Source: Calothrix sp. HK-06 (lineage in GTDB: Bacteria > Cyanobacteriota > Cyanobacteriia > Cyanobacteriales > Nostocaceae). Taken from it: DNA of 33,754 nucleotides. A program made the position numbers and the translations under genes. A model generated the notes under the pieces. The model saw only the letters and a program-made list of their open reading frames with translations. It was not told the origin of the DNA and searched no databases. The stretch covers positions 1 through 33,754 of the forward strand of contig NZ_MRCD01000097.1 of assembly GCF_001904745.1 (NCBI RefSeq), given 5' to 3'. Positions 1 to 7,784 of this stretch are shown one piece after another (position 1 is the stretch's first letter; every line of letters starts with the position of its first letter).

Positions 1-30
1 AGGGAAGGGGTTAGGGGTTAGGTTTTTGGT
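1..30. repeat. Fragment of G-rich/C-rich interspersed repeat
   Basis: The window opens with GGGAAGGGGTTAGGGGTTAGG. The reverse complement is the 'CCTAACCCC...CCCTTCCC' type of degenerate repeat often scattered in cyanobacterial intergenic DNA. A related piece occurs on the other strand near 8257-8345. It has no coding potential in the strip; stops occur in frame 1 at 19, 31 and 37. Confidence 0.4.
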
Positions 31-39
31 TAATATTGA

Positions 40-273
40 TACTTTTCAAACATCCTCTCAGATATTGCAAAACTAATAAATCAGATACAAACAGCATTAA
101 GAGAAACAGAGGGCAGAAAGGTTGTGGTTGTGCTTAAAAATGCCCATTACCTAACTATGAAGGCTTTCTCTGTTTTATATGACTACATCTATAAGTTAAA
201 TTTTAATGTAGTTTTAGTTCTAGTTTCCAGCCATAAATCTAGAATTTTACCGCCGCTATTAGAGTATGTGTAA
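40..273 (+). pseudogene. Unidentified ORF remnant, possibly from an ATPase-like protein
   Basis: Frame 1 is open from 40 to the TAA at 271-273 (77 codons), but there is no ATG until 157 and stops lie just upstream. The translation looks protein-like: a run of valines and leucine (VVVVLKNAHYL), an Asp/Tyr-rich turn, a second hydrophobic strand (VVLVLVSSHKS), then LPPLLEYV and the stop. The alternation of buried beta strands loosely resembles the Walker B and sensor 1 region of an AAA-type ATPase, but no diagnostic motif is visible. I read it as the 3' end of a decayed gene; the family is unknown. Confidence 0.25.
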
Positions 274-306
274 GCAAATGCATAGCTTTTAAAATCCTCC
301 CTAACT

Positions 307-321
307 CCCCTTAATAAGGGG
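307..321. repeat. Short C/G-rich inverted repeat (6-3-6)
   Basis: CCCCTTAATAAGGGG is a perfect inverted repeat with 6-bp arms and a 3-base centre. It sits in a 'cctccctaactcccc' context, a common cyanobacterial intergenic repeat. It lies downstream of the ORF remnant (ending at 273) and could act as a weak terminator, but no T tract follows. Confidence 0.35.
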
Positions 322-338
322 GAATAAAATATATTTTG

Positions 339-534
339 TTATTCCTTAAATTCTTCTAACGACTCTTCAAAATCGTCTGACATCCGAACCAAACCTTTTC
401 CGCTACCTGGTTGACGGTCACGCCAATGTTATAACGGGCTGCTTATCTTTAGTAATCAATATTTCCTCATCCGTAAGGTCTAAATCAATAAACTGAGTTA
501 GATTTTCGGATGCTTCAGCAATAGAGATTTGCAT
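339..534 (-). pseudogene. Frameshifted Phd/YefM-type antitoxin remnant
   Basis: On the minus strand an ATG at 534 starts MQISIAEASENLTQFIDLDL, followed by EEILITKDKQPVITLA and a TGA at 418-420 (38 codons). The +1 frame then continues RDRQPGSGKGLVRMSDDFEE and SLEEFKE to a TAA at 339-341. Type II antitoxins of the Phd/YefM family in cyanobacteria have exactly this layout: a short N-terminal 'sxxExxxxLxxLI' helix, an 'EEIxITKxxxPVxxL' strand, then a 'GSxKGLxxMxDDFxExLExFKE' tail that binds the toxin. Both halves are recognisable but out of frame, and some central residues appear to be missing. No toxin gene is adjacent. The short upstream product could still be made, but without the toxin-binding tail. 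Confidence 0.6.
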
Positions 535-630
535 AATAACTTAATTTTAGCTTTTTTAACCCAGAGAAGGAATGAACGGCGCCTTTCTCCGTAGTATCAT
601 AGTACTTCTGCCTGTGGTTACTTCTGTAAA

Positions 631-2409
631 ATGCGACACGAATCTAAACGTAATTCCTCGGCGCCATCATTAAGGCGGGTGCTAAAAATCTTAAATACTT
701 ATCGCTTACTTGTGCTAGGCGCCATCATTAGTTTATTACTGCTAATTACAATCAATGCCATAACTCCACAGCTTTTTAGGTGGGGAATTGACCAAGGTAT
801 TGCCAAGGGTAATCTAGATGTTGTATATAAATGCGCGCTGTTTCTAGTTTTAGCAGCAGTGGGACGAGGTTTATTTAGCTTCGGGCAGAGTTTTTTCGCA
901 GAAGCAACTTCGCAAAATGTCGCTTATTATCTACGTAATCAAATTTTTACTCAAACTCAGTATTTGAGTCAGGGTTACTATAACCGCACTACAAGCGGAC
1001 AGTTACTAACGCGCATTACTAGCGATATAGACCAAATCCGCACTTTTGTTGGTACTAGTTTACTACAAATATTTAGCGGGCTAATTACTTTAGTTACGAG
1101 TGCGACTATTTTGCTTGTAATGAATTGGAAGTTAGCACTTATAACATTGCTTTCAATACCAGTAGCAGGGTTTGTGCTAGGACGGTTCTTTAAAAACAAC
1201 TCACATTTGTTTAGATTAGTTCAAGCGCAGTTGGCTAATTTGAATGGTATTCTTGAAGAGAATTTGCTGGGTGTTAGAGTAGTAAAAGCATTTGTACGTG
1301 AAAAATCAGAAGTATCCAGATATACAGCCCTTAACGGTGAGTTGTTAGAGGCGAATATGAAAACAGTAAGGATACTGCGAAATGTTTTCCCTGTTTTGTT
1401 TTTACTGGGTAATTTTATTACTTTAGCAGTTTTGGGATTTGGCGGCGCCGAAGTAATCAACAAGCAACTATCTTTAGGTGAGTTAGTCGCATTTAATTCG
1501 TATTTAGCATTTATTCTGCAACCAGTGCTACAAATAGGTTTTGCATCTGGAGTTATTGCTCAAGCATCAGCTTCAGCAGGACGTGTATATGAAGTTATCG
1601 ATGCACAAGTAGATATTCACAACCGCGCAAATCCTATTACTTTGGAAACATGTGCTGGTAAAGTAGAATTTGATAATGTAGATTTTCGTTATCCAGAAGC
1701 AAATACTAATGCGCTTTCACAAGTTTCTTTTACAGTGGAACCTGGTGAATTTGCTGCTATTGTAGGGATGACGGGAACAGGCAAAAGCACAATTGTTAAT
1801 TTAATCCCCCGCTTCTATGATGTTACATCAGGCGCCGTAAAAATAGATGGCTACGATGTGCGTGATTTAACAGTTGATAGTTTGCGTTCGCATGTTGGTG
1901 TAGTGTTTCAAGATGCAACTTTATTTTCAGGAACTATTCGTGATAATATCGCATATGGTGTACCAGAGGCGCCTTTAGAAAAAATAATCGAAGCTGCTAA
2001 ATTTGCAGCTATTGATGACTTTATTAGTAGTTTACCTGATGGTTACGACACTGTTGTTGGCGAACGGGGTATTGGGTTATCAGGAGGACAAAAACAGCGA
2101 ATAGCTATCGCGCGTACTGTACTTACTAATTTTAGTATTCTTATTCTCGATGATAGTACTTCTGCTGTCGATGCGAAAACAGCAACATTAATTCAAGAGT
2201 CTTTGAATGACTTAATGCAACGGCACCGTTGTACAGTAATAATGGTAGCTCAAAGACTCAGTAGTATCCGCAACGCTGACCGCATTTTACTTCTTGATCA
2301 AGGTAAGTTAATCGCACAGGGTACACATGAAGAGTTGTTAGGTAATAATTTATATGCAGCTATTTTAGCTTCGCAACAAAAACAAGGCGCCTTGGAAAAT
2401 GTATCTTAA
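631..2409 (+). CDS. ABC exporter half-transporter with degenerate ATP site (MdlB/TM287-like)
   Basis: 592 aa, the usual length for a fused permease-ATPase half exporter in the inner membrane. Residues about 28-310 form a six-helix ABC transmembrane domain; the nucleotide-binding domain follows. Walker A is GMTGTGKST (379-387), the signature is LSGGQKQR (483-490) and Walker B is ILILDDSTSAVD from 503. The residue after the Walker B Asp is D508 instead of the catalytic Glu, and the switch-loop His is replaced by Gln (VAQRLSS, Q541). These paired substitutions are known from the degenerate half of heterodimeric exporters such as TM287/TM288 and BmrC/BmrD, so this subunit probably needs a catalytically competent partner. 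No partner is present downstream; one could lie elsewhere. Substrate unknown, likely lipid or drug. ATG 631 is the first start that keeps the whole first helix. Confidence 0.9.
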   Translation: MRHESKRNSSAPSLRRVLKILNTYRLLVLGAIISLLLLITINAITPQLFRWGIDQGIAKGNLDVVYKCALFLVLAAVGRGLFSFGQSFFAEATSQNVAYYLRNQIFTQTQYLSQGYYNRTTSGQLLTRITSDIDQIRTFVGTSLLQIFSGLITLVTSATILLVMNWKLALITLLSIPVAGFVLGRFFKNNSHLFRLVQAQLANLNGILEENLLGVRVVKAFVREKSEVSRYTALNGELLEANMKTVRILRNVFPVLFLLGNFITLAVLGFGGAEVINKQLSLGELVAFNSYLAFILQPVLQIGFASGVIAQASASAGRVYEVIDAQVDIHNRANPITLETCAGKVEFDNVDFRYPEANTNALSQVSFTVEPGEFAAIVGMTGTGKSTIVNLIPRFYDVTSGAVKIDGYDVRDLTVDSLRSHVGVVFQDATLFSGTIRDNIAYGVPEAPLEKIIEAAKFAAIDDFISSLPDGYDTVVGERGIGLSGGQKQRIAIARTVLTNFSILILDDSTSAVDAKTATLIQESLNDLMQRHRCTVIMVAQRLSSIRNADRILLLDQGKLIAQGTHEELLGNNLYAAILASQQKQGALENVS

Positions 2410-2411
2410 GT

Positions 2412-2675
2412 CTATTGATATATATACTGCAAACGGTTAGAATATATACTTTTGTCATGCTGAGGAACGTAAACGTAGGGCGCATCAAAATCATCAGGGA
2501 CAGTAAACTCTCCAGCACATAAGCCAAATGGTCTCAATTGCTTGACAGAACTAGCAAGTTTAAGTTTAGCAATAGGTTTATCAGCTTGCATAATCACAAA
2601 GCTTTCACCTTCCTCCACTTGAAGTAGGTACTATAAAAGGTTATTTTGGATTTCATCTATTGTTATGTGCAACAT
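2412..2675 (-). pseudogene. Phd/YefM-type antitoxin with amber stop and altered 3' end
   Basis: An ATG at 2675 reads MLHITIDEIQNNLL, then an in-frame TAG (2631-2633), then YLLQVEEGESFVIMQADKPI and AKLKL. Further on comes RPFGLCAGEFTVPDDFDAP. Without the amber codon this is the standard cyanobacterial antitoxin pattern (ThrIle-Asp-Glu-Ile...Leu-Leu-x-x-Val-Glu-x-Gly-Glu...). A GTG at 2618 could re-initiate translation just after the stop. After DDFDAP the frame enters a repeat fragment (2453-2480), so the normal acidic tail (typically LPEDIL...FEG) is replaced by YVYVPQHDKS and more. No toxin gene is adjacent. Most likely a dead antitoxin whose end was overwritten by a repeat. Confidence 0.6.
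2453..2480. repeat. Fragment of TGTCATGCTGAG-type interspersed repeat
   Basis: TGTCATGCTGAGGAACGTAA and the following bases match the end of the longer element at 7654-7781, whose termini are TGTCATTCTGA and TCAGCATGACA and which also contains ACGTTTACG blocks. Here it forms the 3' end of the broken antitoxin frame. Confidence 0.5.
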
Positions 2676-2682
2676 TTGAACT

Positions 2683-5445
2683 TTACTCAATCAGGTTAGA
2701 AATAGCTTTAATTAACTCGGTTGGTTCGACAGGTTTTGTCATGTGAAGTTGAAAACCAGCATTTCGAGAGCGTTCTCTATCTTCTTGTTTTGTATAAGCT
2801 GTTAGTGCAATAGCAGGGATGTTACAGTTGTGTGTTGTTAGTTGACGTATTTTTCGTATCAGTGTGTGACCGTCTTCTTCTGGCATTCCTATATCACTGA
2901 TAATAATATGAGGTTGGAATTCTTCAAAAATCGCTAAGGCTTCTTTTGGACAGGATGCTGTTTTTACTATTGCTCCGTATTCTTCTAAAGCGTAATTTAA
3001 ATAAGTACAGTTATCGGATTCATCATCTACAACTAAGATTTTTTTGTTGGATAAAAGAGTAGAAGATATTTCCTCTTGTCCTGCTTGTCCCTCTTGTCTC
3101 GTTGCTTCCTGTTCCAATAGTGGTAGCGTTATAGTAAACGTTGCTCCCTGTCCTTCACCTAAACTAAAAGCTGTAATGGCGCCATTATGTAATTCTACAA
3201 GGTGACGAACAATAGCAAGTCCTAAACCTAACCCATCTTTCGCGCGTGTTGTGGTGTTTTCTGCTTGACGAAACCGTTCAAATATATAAGGTAAAAAATC
3301 TGCACTAATACCTTTACCTGTGTCGGTAACTGTTATTTGCGTTGTATGCTGATTAACAATTTCAAGACAAATTTCAACCCGTCCCAAAGAAGGTGTAAAT
3401 TTAATCGCATTTGTAAGTAAATTACTAACTATCTGCTGCAAGCGATTCATATCACCTAAAATCAAACACTTCCTTGCATAATTCCTGACTTGTAAATTTA
3501 TTTTCTTCGCATCTGCCGATAGACGTAAATTATTCACGGTTGTGTCAATAATTGTAGCAAGATTAACAGGTTGTAATGTTAAACGTAAATTACCCCGAAT
3601 CATTCGCGAGATGTCTAGTAAATCTTCGATTAACTGTACCTGTGATACTGTGTTGCGTTCGATGATTTCCAGCGCACGTGTAGTATTCGCTTGGTCAAAG
3701 TTACGAGTTCTTAATAACTTTGTCCAACCTAAAATCGCATTAAGAGGACTTCGTAACTCATGAGAAACAATAGCAAGAAATTCGTCTTTTGTGCGGTTTG
3801 CAAGTTCTGCTTCTTCACGTGCTGCTTGTGCTTCTGCTAAAAGCTGGTTTCTTTGCGCTTCTAATTCTTTTTGGTCATGAATATCTGTACAGCTACCATA
3901 CCATTTAATCACGTTACCCTGCTCATCTATAATTGGGTAACCTCTAACTAAATTCCAACGGTAAGTTCCGTCAATATATTTTAAGCGGTATTGTATTTCG
4001 TATAATGAATCTGTATTACTTGTAGTTGATTGCCAAAAAGCTTGAATTCGTAATACATCATCTGGATGAACAAATTGTAACCAACGCATCTGTAGCGCTT
4101 GCTCAACGTCACACCCTGTATATTCAACCCAACGATGATTTACAAAGTCAGTATTACCATCTGAACAAGCTCTCCACACTATATTTGGAACAGTTTCAAC
4201 CACGTAACGATAGCGTTCTGTACTTTCCCAAAGTGCTTCTATAACTTGTTTCCGTTCAGTTATATCCACAGCTATAGTAGTAACAATCCATGCATTCTCC
4301 TTTTTATCGTACTGAGAAGTGAAAGTATCATTAATCCACCGCAAGCTACCATCTTTATGATAAAATCTGTACTCGTAACTCACTGTTTGTTCGGCTAAAA
4401 TATTTTCAAACTTAGGTAAAATCACATTTTCTAAATCGGATGGCGCCACTCTTGACAACCACAGTTTTTTATCCTGCAATAATTCTTGACTTGTGTAACC
4501 AAAAATTTTCTCACATCCAGGAGAATAATAATCAAACTTCCAATCTTGATTTGGAAATACCCAAAATCTGCTAATTGACGCATCAACATTGTTAAGGACA
4601 AAAGCTAACTTCTCTTCAGAACGTTGCAACGCTTCTTCTGCTTGTTTACGTCGAGTAATATCAACTGTGCTACCAACTACCCTTACTGGTTGACCATTCG
4701 CATCTCGTAAAATAATTCCTTGTTCTTGTACCCACAGGTAATGACCTTGCTTATAGCGAACGCGATACTCGTTAGTATAGCGGTGCTTCGATTCTAAAAT
4801 AGTCGTCAAATCCTTACCATTGATGTAGTTTCTATCATCAGGGTGTATAAGTTGGCGCCACCATTGTGCAGTTGGTTCAACTTCAGATGATGCATAACCC
4901 ACTAATTCCATTAAACCGCGCGTTCTTTCTACAATATTGGTTTGTAAGTCGAAATCAAATATCAAGCAGTTAACTGCCTCTGCTACCAGTTCAAATTGTT
5001 CGGAAGTGCGAAAACGTGCTTCACTTGCTTGTAATTTATGTCGTAGCTCGTTAATCTCAATTGCACTGCGTACCGCTATGCGTAACGTATCAGGTGAACT
5101 AGTTTTTACTAAGTACTCACTAACTAAATTGCGAACTGAACAATTACAGGCGTCTGCCATCTCGTCTCGATATTCTGTTATTCCTATTAATGCTGGTAGA
5201 TACGATTTACCCATCTGAGCCTGTAAATTAGATATAAATTCAAATTCACCTATCTTTGACTCGATAAAATCAAGCAAAACGCAATCTAGTTTAGCCTCAC
5301 AACACAACGTCAACCCCACCGTTGATTCTGCTTCTAAAATTCGATAATTATACTTTGATTCTTCTAAAAGACAGTACCGATAAGCCACGCGGTCTTCAGC
5401 ACAATCACTAATAATCAAAATAGTACGGTCTTGATGTGTTGCCAT
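2683..5445 (-). CDS. Hybrid histidine kinase (REC-PAS-PAS-PAS-HisKA-HATPase-REC)
   Basis: 920 aa and no transmembrane segment, so a cytoplasmic sensor. Residues about 8-125 resemble a receiver with candidate phospho-Asp D59; its acidic pocket is atypical (SDCAEDR, D14/D18). Three PAS/PAC units follow (about 150-270, 280-405, 410-530), each ending in a PAC-like 'VDITRRK/ITERK/DIHDQKE' stretch, which joins the next unit through a coiled-coil linker. HisKA has phospho-acceptor H562 in SHELRSP. HATPase_c shows NLLTNAIKFT, DTGKGIS and GLGLGLAIV. A second receiver at about 798-920 has the acidic pair D807/D808, phospho-Asp D851 and a conserved TKP-type Lys. The ATG at 5445 has a GAGG about 8 nt upstream. 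The ligand is unknown; PAS domains could bind small molecules or a redox cofactor. No cognate response regulator is adjacent, consistent with a phosphorelay that uses a separate Hpt protein. Confidence 0.92.
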   Translation of the reverse strand: MATHQDRTILIISDCAEDRVAYRYCLLEESKYNYRILEAESTVGLTLCCEAKLDCVLLDFIESKIGEFEFISNLQAQMGKSYLPALIGITEYRDEMADACNCSVRNLVSEYLVKTSSPDTLRIAVRSAIEINELRHKLQASEARFRTSEQFELVAEAVNCLIFDFDLQTNIVERTRGLMELVGYASSEVEPTAQWWRQLIHPDDRNYINGKDLTTILESKHRYTNEYRVRYKQGHYLWVQEQGIILRDANGQPVRVVGSTVDITRRKQAEEALQRSEEKLAFVLNNVDASISRFWVFPNQDWKFDYYSPGCEKIFGYTSQELLQDKKLWLSRVAPSDLENVILPKFENILAEQTVSYEYRFYHKDGSLRWINDTFTSQYDKKENAWIVTTIAVDITERKQVIEALWESTERYRYVVETVPNIVWRACSDGNTDFVNHRWVEYTGCDVEQALQMRWLQFVHPDDVLRIQAFWQSTTSNTDSLYEIQYRLKYIDGTYRWNLVRGYPIIDEQGNVIKWYGSCTDIHDQKELEAQRNQLLAEAQAAREEAELANRTKDEFLAIVSHELRSPLNAILGWTKLLRTRNFDQANTTRALEIIERNTVSQVQLIEDLLDISRMIRGNLRLTLQPVNLATIIDTTVNNLRLSADAKKINLQVRNYARKCLILGDMNRLQQIVSNLLTNAIKFTPSLGRVEICLEIVNQHTTQITVTDTGKGISADFLPYIFERFRQAENTTTRAKDGLGLGLAIVRHLVELHNGAITAFSLGEGQGATFTITLPLLEQEATRQEGQAGQEEISSTLLSNKKILVVDDESDNCTYLNYALEEYGAIVKTASCPKEALAIFEEFQPHIIISDIGMPEEDGHTLIRKIRQLTTHNCNIPAIALTAYTKQEDRERSRNAGFQLHMTKPVEPTELIKAISNLIE

Positions 5446-5920
5446 TTACTTTTACCTCAATATCCAGTTACAAGTTGTTACAGTTGCAAAACAGGATAGT
5501 AATTGCCTTAACTTTTAGATTGAAACTTTCAGAAATACTTAAACCCAGAATTAAAAGTGCATATTATGCCACGAGCGGTAAACTTTATTTTGACCTGGCG
5601 CCCTTTGATTTGCAAGAGGTATTACAGTATCGAATTTAAACATTGCTTATTCCATGCAGCATCCGAGCAAAACACTTATACAAGTTACTACTTTAGAATG
5701 ATTCGCATTTCTATCTTTTGAAAGGTGTTACTTACACTATTTACTTCTAAAGTGGGTTGACAGAAACAAACTTCAAGTACATTAACATACTATACAATTG
5801 AATGGCAGAACTGTAGGTTGGGTGCAGGCTTTGCGTAACCCAACAGAAAAGTTAGACATTTGTTGGGTTCCGTTCCTCCACCCAACCTACAACCATTCCA
5901 CCATACAATTTATTTATCAC
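5446..5920. other. Intergenic region with repeat and no convincing gene
   Basis: This spacer separates the starting end of the hybrid kinase from the stop of the MarR gene. It is AT-rich and must contain the kinase promoter. A plus-strand frame at 5436-5639 is open but lacks any protein-like pattern. The only structured element is the inverted repeat at 5812-5891. Confidence 0.5.
5812..5891. repeat. 'TGTAGGTTGGG' hairpin repeat
   Basis: The outer arms are TGTAGGTTGGG (5812-5822) and CCCAACCTACA (5881-5891), perfect over 11 bp. The inner arms are AACCCAACA (5837-5845) and TGTTGGGTT (5861-5869), perfect over 9 bp. The 80-bp unit would fold into a long two-step hairpin. Elements with this 'TAGGTTGGGT...AACCCAACA' sequence are widespread in cyanobacterial genomes and behave like small non-autonomous repeats. 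It lies downstream of the MarR gene and could also act as a transcription stop for it. Confidence 0.75.
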
Positions 5921-6412
5921 CTATTGCTCAAACGTAACTAAAAGTTTACGAAGTAAGCTTGTAAGTGCTTGACGTTCTGACTCATCTAAAATCTCAAGAA
6001 TACGATGTTCATTTTTTACATGAGCTTCTACAGCCTTTTCAATTAGATTAAACCCTTTTTCTGTAAGTTCAATTAGTGTTCCTCGACGGTCGTTAGGGTC
6101 AGATAGGCGCCTAACTAGTTCAGATTTTTCTAAGCAATCAATACGATGTGTCATTGTACCAGATGTAACCATCAGCGTATTAAACAATTGTGTAGGTGAA
6201 AGCTGATAAGGTTTACCAGAACGACGTAGTGTCGCTAGCACGTCAAATTCTCCACAATTTAATCCAAACTCAGACAAAGTGTTTTGGATGGCTCGTTCTA
6301 AATGCTTCGATAATCGCCCCATCCGCCCAATTACACCCATTGGCGAAACATCCAAGTCAGGACGTTCACGATGCCACTGCGCCAAAATCATATCAATTGG
6401 GTCAGAGTCCAT
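5921..6412 (-). CDS. MarR-family transcriptional regulator
   Basis: 163 aa, normal for a MarR-type dimeric winged-helix repressor. An N-terminal dimerisation helix precedes 'GRMGRLSKHLERAI'. The recognition-helix region reads TSGTMTHRIDCLEKSELV, followed by the wing motif RRLSDPNDRRG, the family's DxRG-type signature (here DPNDRRG). C-terminal helices (EAHVKNEHRILEILDESERQ) complete the dimer interface. The gene is divergent from the membrane protein at 6525; the 106-bp spacer contains several TTGA-based palindromes and is the likely operator. Expected role: repress its own gene and the neighbour until a small-molecule ligand binds. The ligand is not predictable from sequence. Confidence 0.9.
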   Translation of the reverse strand: MDSDPIDMILAQWHRERPDLDVSPMGVIGRMGRLSKHLERAIQNTLSEFGLNCGEFDVLATLRRSGKPYQLSPTQLFNTLMVTSGTMTHRIDCLEKSELVRRLSDPNDRRGTLIELTEKGFNLIEKAVEAHVKNEHRILEILDESERQALTSLLRKLLVTFEQ

Positions 6413-6434
6413 TATCCCACTCGCTTATCTAAAT

Positions 6435-6505
6435 AACTTGATATTAAATATCTTGACATCAAAATAAAGCTATAATCTTGATATAAAGTATCTTGATGTC
6501 AAGAT
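6435..6505. promoter_or_regulatory. Divergent promoter with MarR-type palindromic operators
   Basis: ATCTTGATGTCAAGAT at 6490-6505 is a perfect 7-2-7 palindrome. ATCTTGACATCAAAAT at 6449-6464 is the same site with one mismatch. Further half-sites ATCTTGA (6474-6480) and ACTTGA (6435-6440) lie between and before them. A TATAAT hexamer at 6470-6475 sits among the sites. MarR proteins typically bind 16-20 bp palindromes, so the pattern fits cooperative binding that blocks both divergent promoters. The -35 elements could not be assigned with confidence. Confidence 0.65.
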
Positions 6506-6524
6506 TAAATAGGAGGGTATGGAC

Positions 6525-6980
6525 ATGGGTGGAAGAACTATTTATTTGTTGTCAGCACTAGTTGGTGGCGCCATTTTACCAATTCAGGTTGCACTAAACA
6601 CGCTACTTAGGCGCCATGTAGGTGAACCAATGCAAGTTACATTCGTTTCGTACTTAGCTGGGACTTTGACATCACTTACTATTTGCTTATTCGCACGATA
6701 CCCAATTCCAGCTTGGACATCACTATCCCAAAGCTCATGGTGGATGTGGATTGGGGGTTGCTTGGGAACTTTATATGTATGGTCAACAATTTTTGCGACA
6801 CCCCAAATTGGTGCAGCACTTACACTCGGACTTACAATTGCAGGTCAAATGATAGCGGCACTTTTTCTCGATAATTATGGCGCCATTGGTCTTACCAAAT
6901 ATCCCGCAAGTCCAGAGAGAATTGCAGGAGTAGTAATGGTTATTTTAGGAGTTTCGTTAGTTGCTTATGCAAAGCGGTAA
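6525..6980 (+). CDS. DMT-superfamily small membrane transporter (DUF606/YdcZ-like)
   Basis: 151 aa from ATG 6525 (153 aa from ATG 6519). AGGAGGG at 6511-6517 lies 7 nt before ATG 6525 but only 1 nt before ATG 6519, so the second start is preferred. Five hydrophobic helices span the protein. The opening GGAILPIQVALNTLLRR and the later GGCLGTLYVWSTIFATPQIG and NYGAIGL patterns are those of the YdcZ/DUF606 family, half-size relatives of EamA transporters that usually work as dimers. Gene pairing with the divergent MarR regulator suggests inducible efflux or uptake of a small molecule. The substrate is unknown. Confidence 0.85.
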   Translation: MGGRTIYLLSALVGGAILPIQVALNTLLRRHVGEPMQVTFVSYLAGTLTSLTICLFARYPIPAWTSLSQSSWWMWIGGCLGTLYVWSTIFATPQIGAALTLGLTIAGQMIAALFLDNYGAIGLTKYPASPERIAGVVMVILGVSLVAYAKR

Positions 6981-7018
6981 ATTATGGAATAATTATCTAT
7001 GATGAGAAACAGGAGTTT

Positions 7019-7228
7019 TTAGCTTACTAATTCAACCAGAGCATCCCATTGAAACCGGACTACGTGTGAGACCGAGCAGCCACGGTAATTTTCGGTTGTG
7101 AATACTGCAAGGGTGACACTAGTCTGCCCAGCATCTAAAATTTGTTTCACCTTGCAGATTTGCCTTTTGTTCTTACAGTAAGCAATGATGCGGTCACCAT
7201 CCTTTATATCCAACGCTTTAATTTTCAA
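7019..7228 (-). CDS. Small hypothetical protein
   Basis: 69 aa with a TTG start at 7228, preceded by GAGG about 11 nt upstream. The sequence (KIKALDIKDGDRIIAYCKNK, then QICKVKQILD, TSVTLAVFTT and HVVRFQWDALVELVS) reads like a small all-beta domain: short alternating strands, a DGD turn and a basic loop. It is soluble and has no signal peptide. I do not recognise the family. It is convergent with the DMT transporter gene, with a 38-bp gap. The protein-like pattern supports a real gene, but the non-ATG start lowers confidence. Confidence 0.5.
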   Translation of the reverse strand: MKIKALDIKDGDRIIAYCKNKRQICKVKQILDAGQTSVTLAVFTTENYRGCSVSHVVRFQWDALVELVS

Positions 7229-7408
7229 TTTATACTTAGCCTCATTAATAAAATTGGTTTAGCCAAAGATATAGCTGTGCTTACCGCGTTAACGGTTAGA
7301 ATACTTATTCAGTATAGCATAAAAATCGAAGGATGATATCAAAAGTTAATTGCTATGTCAAGATGCTCTATACTGTAGGTAATATAAGCCCAGAGGATGA
7401 ATGCAAGT

Positions 7409-7597
7409 ATGCCTTCAATTACATACAACCGTACTGACAGCAAGCAACCGCAGAGCATCGACATAAAAGGTTATGTTGTCCATCCAGGATTACACATCCT
7501 CTCCCACCAACAGATGAAGTTGCTACGTGAGCAAGTATTGCTCGATGACAAGCTAGAGTCCCTGGTTAATCAAGGTATCATTAAATTGATGGGCTAA
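7409..7597 (+). CDS. Small hypothetical protein
   Basis: 62 aa from ATG 7409 (66 aa from ATG 7397). AGAGG at 7392-7396 touches the first ATG, so the second is the better start. The product contains IDIKGYVVHPGLHILSHQQM and KLLREQVLLDDKLESLVNQG IIKLMG in order: a short beta region, then an amphipathic helix with Leu repeats. It has no membrane segment. I do not recognise a family. The codon pattern and clean helix periodicity suggest a genuine small gene. Confidence 0.45.
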   Translation: MPSITYNRTDSKQPQSIDIKGYVVHPGLHILSHQQMKLLREQVLLDDKLESLVNQGIIKLMG

Positions 7598-7653
7598 TAC
7601 GCCGCCTAATTGTAAACATTTTAGTAAGAGAACTCCACGAAAAAAATGCCCAA

Positions 7654-7784
7654 TGTCATTCTGAACGTAGTGAAGAATCTCTTTAAATACATAAGTTCTG
7701 CTTTAATATGCTACCCTGCGGGAAAACCACCCTGCGGGAAAACTACGTTTACGTTACGTTTACGCTGCACTCAGCATGACAACA
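7654..7784. repeat. TGTCATTCTGA...TCAGCATGACA repeat with internal tandem unit
   Basis: The ends TGTCATTCTGA (7654-7664) and TCAGCATGACA (7771-7781) are inverted with one mismatch. Inside, CCCTGCGGGAAAAC occurs twice in tandem with a 16-bp period (7714-7727 and 7730-7743), followed by ACGTTTACG-like repeats. An open frame across it (7646-7840) is a by-product of the repeat. The same terminal sequence overwrites the end of the antitoxin at 2412-2675, so this family has been active in the genome. Confidence 0.6.

Noticed and set aside
5436-5639. Plus-strand open frame of 67 codons upstream of the hybrid kinase
   Set aside because: It overlaps the kinase start on the opposite strand, lacks a ribosome-binding site and has no protein-like pattern.
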